64,000 bases of DNA. Origin: Peribacillus frigoritolerans (GTDB taxonomy: Bacteria; Bacillota; Bacilli; Bacillales; DSM-1321). The stretch is taken from assembly GCF_040250305.1 (NCBI RefSeq), contig NZ_CP158190.1:4434001-4498000 (forward strand), given 5' to 3'. The position numbers and the translations under genes are program-made. Shown one piece after another: positions 61,041-64,000 of the stretch (the stretch's first letter is position 1; each line of letters starts with the position of its first letter). The notes beneath the pieces were generated by a model that was not told the origin of the DNA, searched no databases, and saw nothing but the letters and a program-made list of their open reading frames with translations.

Positions 61041-61463
61041 TCAATCCCAGTTATCAATTGCCTCTTGAAAGCTATCTTGTAAATACACATTAAATGTTGT
61101 ATATCTATTTAATGCTTTTTTGCTTATATCATCCCATCGCACAACATTATAATCATCTATTGTGCTTAAGCAGTAAACAAACTCATCAACATTCTCTATA
61201 ACAATATATTTTTTGGATAAACCTAACTTTCTATAACGCTTTGTACTTTCAACTACAGATGCGTAGTCTGCGCCTTCAACACCCAATACGTCAACTCCAC
61301 AAATCCCTCCGGAACCAAACTTTTTAACAAATTCTTTATATTCTGGTGGGAACTTCACTTCCAATATTTTCTCGGCCCATGCTATGTTAGCATCAGGAAC
61401 TTCTCCAATAAAGTCTCCTTTTTTCATATATTCATTTATCAATTCTAATAGTTCATTATTCAT
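61041..61463 (-). CDS. SMI1/KNR4 family immunity protein, diverged paralogue 5
   Basis: The 140-residue protein has [40 protein letters not shown] and VVRWDDISKKALN. AGGTGATTAATC before the ATG. It follows the toxin tail ending at 61475, again of the YWKW type. Confidence 0.85.
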   Translation of the reverse strand: MNNELLELINEYMKKGDFIGEVPDANIAWAEKILEVKFPPEYKEFVKKFGSGGICGVDVLGVEGADYASVVESTKRYRKLGLSKKYIVIENVDEFVYCLSTIDDYNVVRWDDISKKALNRYTTFNVYLQDSFQEAIDNWD

Positions 61464-61474
61464 GATTAATCACC

Positions 61475-61600
61475 TCACTCTAGATTATTAGAACGCCATT
61501 TCCAGTACTTCTTTCTGAAGTTGTTGAATTGTTTATCTAGAACTCCATCATTATCAATTGCATTCGGCGGGCGAACTTTTGCGGCAAGTTCTCTATTCGA
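61475..61600 (-). pseudogene. YWKW toxin tail relic, best copy
   Basis: Frame reads NRELAAKVRPPNAIDNDGVL, DKQFNNFRKKYWKWRSNNLE and a stop 11 bp before the SUKH ATG. It is out of frame with the LXG tail to its right, from which it is separated by only 15 bp. Confidence 0.6.
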
Positions 61601-61614
61601 ATGCCTCTTGGCTT

Positions 61615-62208
61615 TTAGATGATAAGTTCTTTTAAAGCAGAATTCGGTATTTCATCATAGACTCTTCTAAGTTCCCTAAAACCTCTTGCCAATAACTGTC
61701 TAGGAGTATCTATTCCTTTTGTACTTCTTGAAACTATTCCATTAGGTCCTTTAATGGTGTGCCCCACCTTTGTAACATTAATTGCAGGTGCAGTATTTAA
61801 ATCATAATTATCTACTAATTTCTTCATTGCTGCCTTCTGTCCTGCATGATGGGCATCAAGTCCTTCTACTCCTTTAATATCTTTATATGCTCCAACTTGA
61901 TATTTACCCGTACCCCTACTATTAATTTCAGACTCCACTTTCACCATAGAAATTAACTGTTCTTTTAACCCAGTACCATTAACCACATTATAAGGTACTC
62001 CACCTGCCACCGACAGTTGGTTTTTAGGGTTGTATGGCAATAGGTTAAGGATAGTGGCCAGTTCTTTTGCCTTTGTTGCACCTTTTACTGCAGCGGCTTT
62101 TGTTGTCGCTACACCAGTTTTCGTTACGGCCCCTGCGCCTTTTGTTCCTACTACTGATGTGACGACTGTTGCGATGGCATAGGATACCCAGTGAGGCCGC
62201 GAAAACAT
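61615..62208 (-). CDS. C-terminal part of an LXG toxin (HNH/ENDO VII-like), 5'-truncated
   Basis: The 197-residue fragment has a hydrophobic Ala/Gly/Val-rich stretch (SYAIATVVTSVVGTKGAGAV), the conserved pre-toxin linker AGGVPYNVVNGTGLKEQLIS, then a toxin domain LDAHHAGQKAAMKKLVDNYD, VGHTIKGPNGIVSRSTKGI and IPNSALKEL. AHH plus GHT-GP-G suggests an HNH-type nuclease. The LXG export domain is missing and the start codon has no good ribosome site, so this is a silent cassette rather than an expressed toxin. No immediate immunity partner is certain. Confidence 0.75.
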   Translation of the reverse strand: MFSRPHWVSYAIATVVTSVVGTKGAGAVTKTGVATTKAAAVKGATKAKELATILNLLPYNPKNQLSVAGGVPYNVVNGTGLKEQLISMVKVESEINSRGTGKYQVGAYKDIKGVEGLDAHHAGQKAAMKKLVDNYDLNTAPAINVTKVGHTIKGPNGIVSRSTKGIDTPRQLLARGFRELRRVYDEIPNSALKELII

Positions 62209-62285
62209 GAGGAGTAAATTCTTAGCTTGCTTTTTAATGTTTCACTTTTGATTTTAGGACGTTCTTATGTTTATATAGGTCAAAA

Positions 62286-62325
62286 AGAAAACCTTGACTG
62301 AGTGACGAACACTCAATCAAGGTTT
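62286..62325. terminator. Terminator between array cassettes
   Basis: AAAACCTTGA-TGAGTG and CACTCA-TCAAGGTTTT form a long stem; similar CCTTGA...TCAAGG hairpins occur at 56460-56490 and 63857-63890. Confidence 0.7.
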
Positions 62326-62354
62326 TTCAGCTAATTGTTTTGGTCTTTTTTATA

Positions 62355-62825
62355 TTAATTATGTTCATTCTTGATTTGTTCAAACCATATCCTAGCAATA
62401 GAACTTGCAGTTTTATTAGAATCATTTGTATGTACAAGATCATATTTATAATCTGCCGCTAGTTTATTTGCTTGTACATCATAAACAATCTTAATTTCTG
62501 TTGGCATTTCACGATCATATTTTCTGCATAATTTAATCAATTCTTTAATATTTTCATTTATTATTTTCACAACTGCCTTTTGTCGATCTACTGATATATC
62601 ATAAGAAAAGTTTGCATTATCCTCTTCATTGACTAATGCATCATTGAGTTTATGTCTCTCTACAATCTTACCATTGATATTATAAAAAAAGTCATTAGAG
62701 ACAAGGCCTTCTTCATGTGAACAATATATATATATTTTATTAGCTCTTTCAAAAGCATACTCTAAACATATAGAAACCATATCTGCTTGCAATTCACTAA
62801 AAAAATCCTCAAATACTTTACCCAC
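62355..62825 (-). CDS. YezG-like (DUF600-like) immunity protein
   Basis: The 156-residue protein has ELQADMVSICLEYAFERANK, IYIYCSHEEGLVSNDFFYN and INGKIVERHKLND, a layout I associate with YezG-type antitoxins. The call is tentative. No toxin tail is visible between it and the 62930 gene. Ribosome site AGGAGTGG before the ATG. Confidence 0.6.
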   Translation of the reverse strand: MGKVFEDFFSELQADMVSICLEYAFERANKIYIYCSHEEGLVSNDFFYNINGKIVERHKLNDALVNEEDNANFSYDISVDRQKAVVKIINENIKELIKLCRKYDREMPTEIKIVYDVQANKLAADYKYDLVHTNDSNKTASSIARIWFEQIKNEHN

Positions 62826-62929
62826 TTAAATCCACTCCTAATTCAATATATTATTTTCATCATATTTTCCGCTATCTCATATTGTACGATAAATTGGATA
62901 TCCCATTACTTTATCTAGATCTATAAAAC

Positions 62930-63274
62930 TTAATTCTCAGTTTCTTTGTATCTTTCTGGAATTTTGTTTCTCCATATTAGCATAAGTTCTTTAAATTGTT
63001 CAGTTTCCATTTCATTCTCATTTGGCTTATCGAAGATATAAAAGTGATGAAGAACCGTTGTATCTTTTTTTATCAAGACACTGGTAGCATTCCCTCCTAT
63101 TTCAAATTCATCGTATTCACCTTCCATTACTTTCTCAACAATATCAATATACTCATCCACTTCTGTTTCAAATACAATATCTTCAATGAAGTCTGAGAAA
63201 AGGTTAATTTCTTGTGGTAGGATTATTCTTAGATATCCTAATGGGTTTCTTTTAAATTCATATGAATATTTCAT
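62930..63274 (-). CDS. Putative immunity protein, 114-residue family, member 4
   Basis: The 114-residue protein opens MKYSYEFKRNPLGYLRIILP and has GGNATSVLIKKDTTVLHHFY. Its ATG overlaps the stop of the toxin tail (GTATGA), as in member 2 (49075). AAAGGGGATAAAAGC before the ATG. Confidence 0.7.
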   Translation of the reverse strand: MKYSYEFKRNPLGYLRIILPQEINLFSDFIEDIVFETEVDEYIDIVEKVMEGEYDEFEIGGNATSVLIKKDTTVLHHFYIFDKPNENEMETEQFKELMLIWRNKIPERYKETEN

Positions 63275-63365
63275 ACGCTTTTATCCCCTTTTAGATCATT
63301 TATATATAATGGATATGCCGTTTCTATTGATTCATCTTTATTCAAGTACATTTCTACTTAATATC
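63272..63365 (-). pseudogene. Toxin tail relic coupled to the 114-residue family
   Basis: Frame reads VEMYLNKDESIETAYPLYIN then DLKGDKSV and a stop overlapping the immunity ATG. Similar pieces precede 49075 and 51634 and lie at 50150-50215, giving this immunity family a consistent toxin partner. Confidence 0.6.
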
Positions 63366-63425
63366 TAATGAAGTGATACCCCTATATTTATTTGACCAAT
63401 TTGTTCTTTAGATTGGTAAGTTTCA

Positions 63426-63554
63426 TTAATAGCTTTTAATACTTCGGTACGGTTTCACTTTTTTGGGAAGAAACTCATCTTCTTGATACTTCAAGCTATA
63501 TCCAACTCTTGCTTGTTCATGAGTGGAGACCCGTATATACCCAACAACGTTCAA
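63426..63554 (-). pseudogene. Serine recombinase N-terminal relic
   Basis: GGAGG (63563-63567) and a TTG start open NVVGYIRVSTHEQARVGYSL and KYQEDEF, the nucleophile region (YxRVS) of a large serine recombinase. The frame ends at 63426 after a switch to unrelated sequence. With 56105-56223 and 36895-37065 this gives N-terminal, middle and C-terminal pieces on one strand in the correct order. Confidence 0.7.
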
Positions 63555-63644
63555 TTCTTCAACCTCCGGTTACATAAATTGTGATTACCGTAACGCTTTG
63601 CAACCGAATAGCGAGTATTATACGACCGTCTCTTAGTTACGTTA

Positions 63645-63740
63645 CCCATTGTTTATCGCCACGAGCTTTGTCATTATAGTTAGTTTGTTAGCTATTCCAT
63701 AACTATCCCCACCATGTACAATGTCATCTCGCTTACTTAT
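63645..63740 (-). repeat. Array-specific repeat, copy C
   Basis: Reverse complement of the 56245-56340 element in its core (GGAATAGCTAACAAACTAAC) and related to copies A and B through GCGAGATGACATT. No gene is seen in 63741-63903 apart from a CCTTGA...TCAAGG hairpin (63857-63890). Confidence 0.5.
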
Positions 63741-63903
63741 CGTACTTCTCACAAAGTCCAATTATAAAATCAATACTCCATGATGGTACAACCTTCATGG
63801 GCACTTGATTCAAATATGAAACATTTTTAACCGAAAAACTATTTTTAATAACTAAAAAACCTTGAAAGGCATTTAGCCAATCAAGGTTCTCATATGTTTC
63901 ATT

Positions 63904-64000
63904 TTATGATAGTACCCAAACACTAAACTCATAAAAATATTCCGTTCGTTCAATACACAAACCGAAATTTAAATCTTCTGCAACTAGTATAAAATCTCCA
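63904..64000 (-). CDS. 3' end of a gene entering from the right
   Basis: Open frame from the window edge to a TAA at 63904, reading AEDLNFGLCIERTEYFYEFS and VWVLS. Followed by a terminator hairpin (63857-63890). Probably the end of another immunity protein; too short to name. Confidence 0.5.
   Translation of the reverse strand, partial: GDFILVAEDLNFGLCIERTEYFYEFSVWVLS

Overview
The window is low-GC Firmicute DNA from a spore-forming Bacillaceae. Support for this comes from an H-type small acid-soluble spore protein, a CsgA-like sporulation protein, strong AGGAGG ribosome sites, frequent TTG/GTG starts, a YkuD-type L,D-transpeptidase, KGG stress proteins and a YvrJ/DUF2922/DUF1659 trio. A Peribacillus (Bacillus simplex group) origin is a guess. 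No rRNA, tRNA or CRISPR array was seen.

Positions 1-28.0 kb look like core chromosome with short operons closed by clear hairpins. They hold spore and cell-wall genes (sspH, a D-Ala-D-Ala carboxypeptidase), an acyltransferase, a secreted subtilase next to a membrane-anchored BsuPI-type inhibitor, and two KGG repeat proteins. Next come a LysR/DUF2798 divergent pair, csgA, and a 3-hydroxybutyrate module (GntP permease, 3-hydroxybutyrate dehydrogenase, second GntP permease, divergent LysR). The stretch ends with a quinone oxidoreductase-like protein, a ZIP metal transporter, ykuD, an SMR efflux pair and an ABC-F ribosome-protection gene. The ABC-F gene sits behind a roughly 400-nt leader holding three possible micro-ORFs and an intrinsic terminator.

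At about 28.84 kb a sodium:solute symporter gene is broken off, and accessory DNA begins there. Positions 28.9-41.7 kb form a DNA-restriction island: EVE-McrB plus McrC (type IV), an uncharacterised DUF1643-like protein, Vsr, an M.Sau3AI-like cytosine methyltransferase, a dead Sau3AI-like nuclease, an intact Sau3AI-family nuclease and a fused GmrSD-like DUF262/DUF1524 protein. Relics of a serine recombinase and of IS3-family transposases lie among them.

Positions 41.9-64 kb are a polymorphic-toxin immunity array, almost all on the minus strand. It holds about ten SUKH (SMI1/KNR4) genes or pseudogenes plus ankyrin, ankyrin-SUFU, Syd, Imm22-like, CdiI-like, YezG-like and unnamed families. Many of these genes are preceded by the 3' tip of a toxin gene (LHH, WHE, HNH, LXG stalk fragments), often with stop and start codons touching. 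The block reads as a store of displaced toxin tails with their immunity genes, much reshuffled, with a chimeric immunity-toxin gene and duplicated blocks. A lipase with a helical C-terminus, a small helical partner and a divergent lipoprotein (43.97-45.90 kb) resemble the type VII-secreted TslA system of Staphylococcus aureus. The main LXG toxin gene and the secretion machinery are not in this window.
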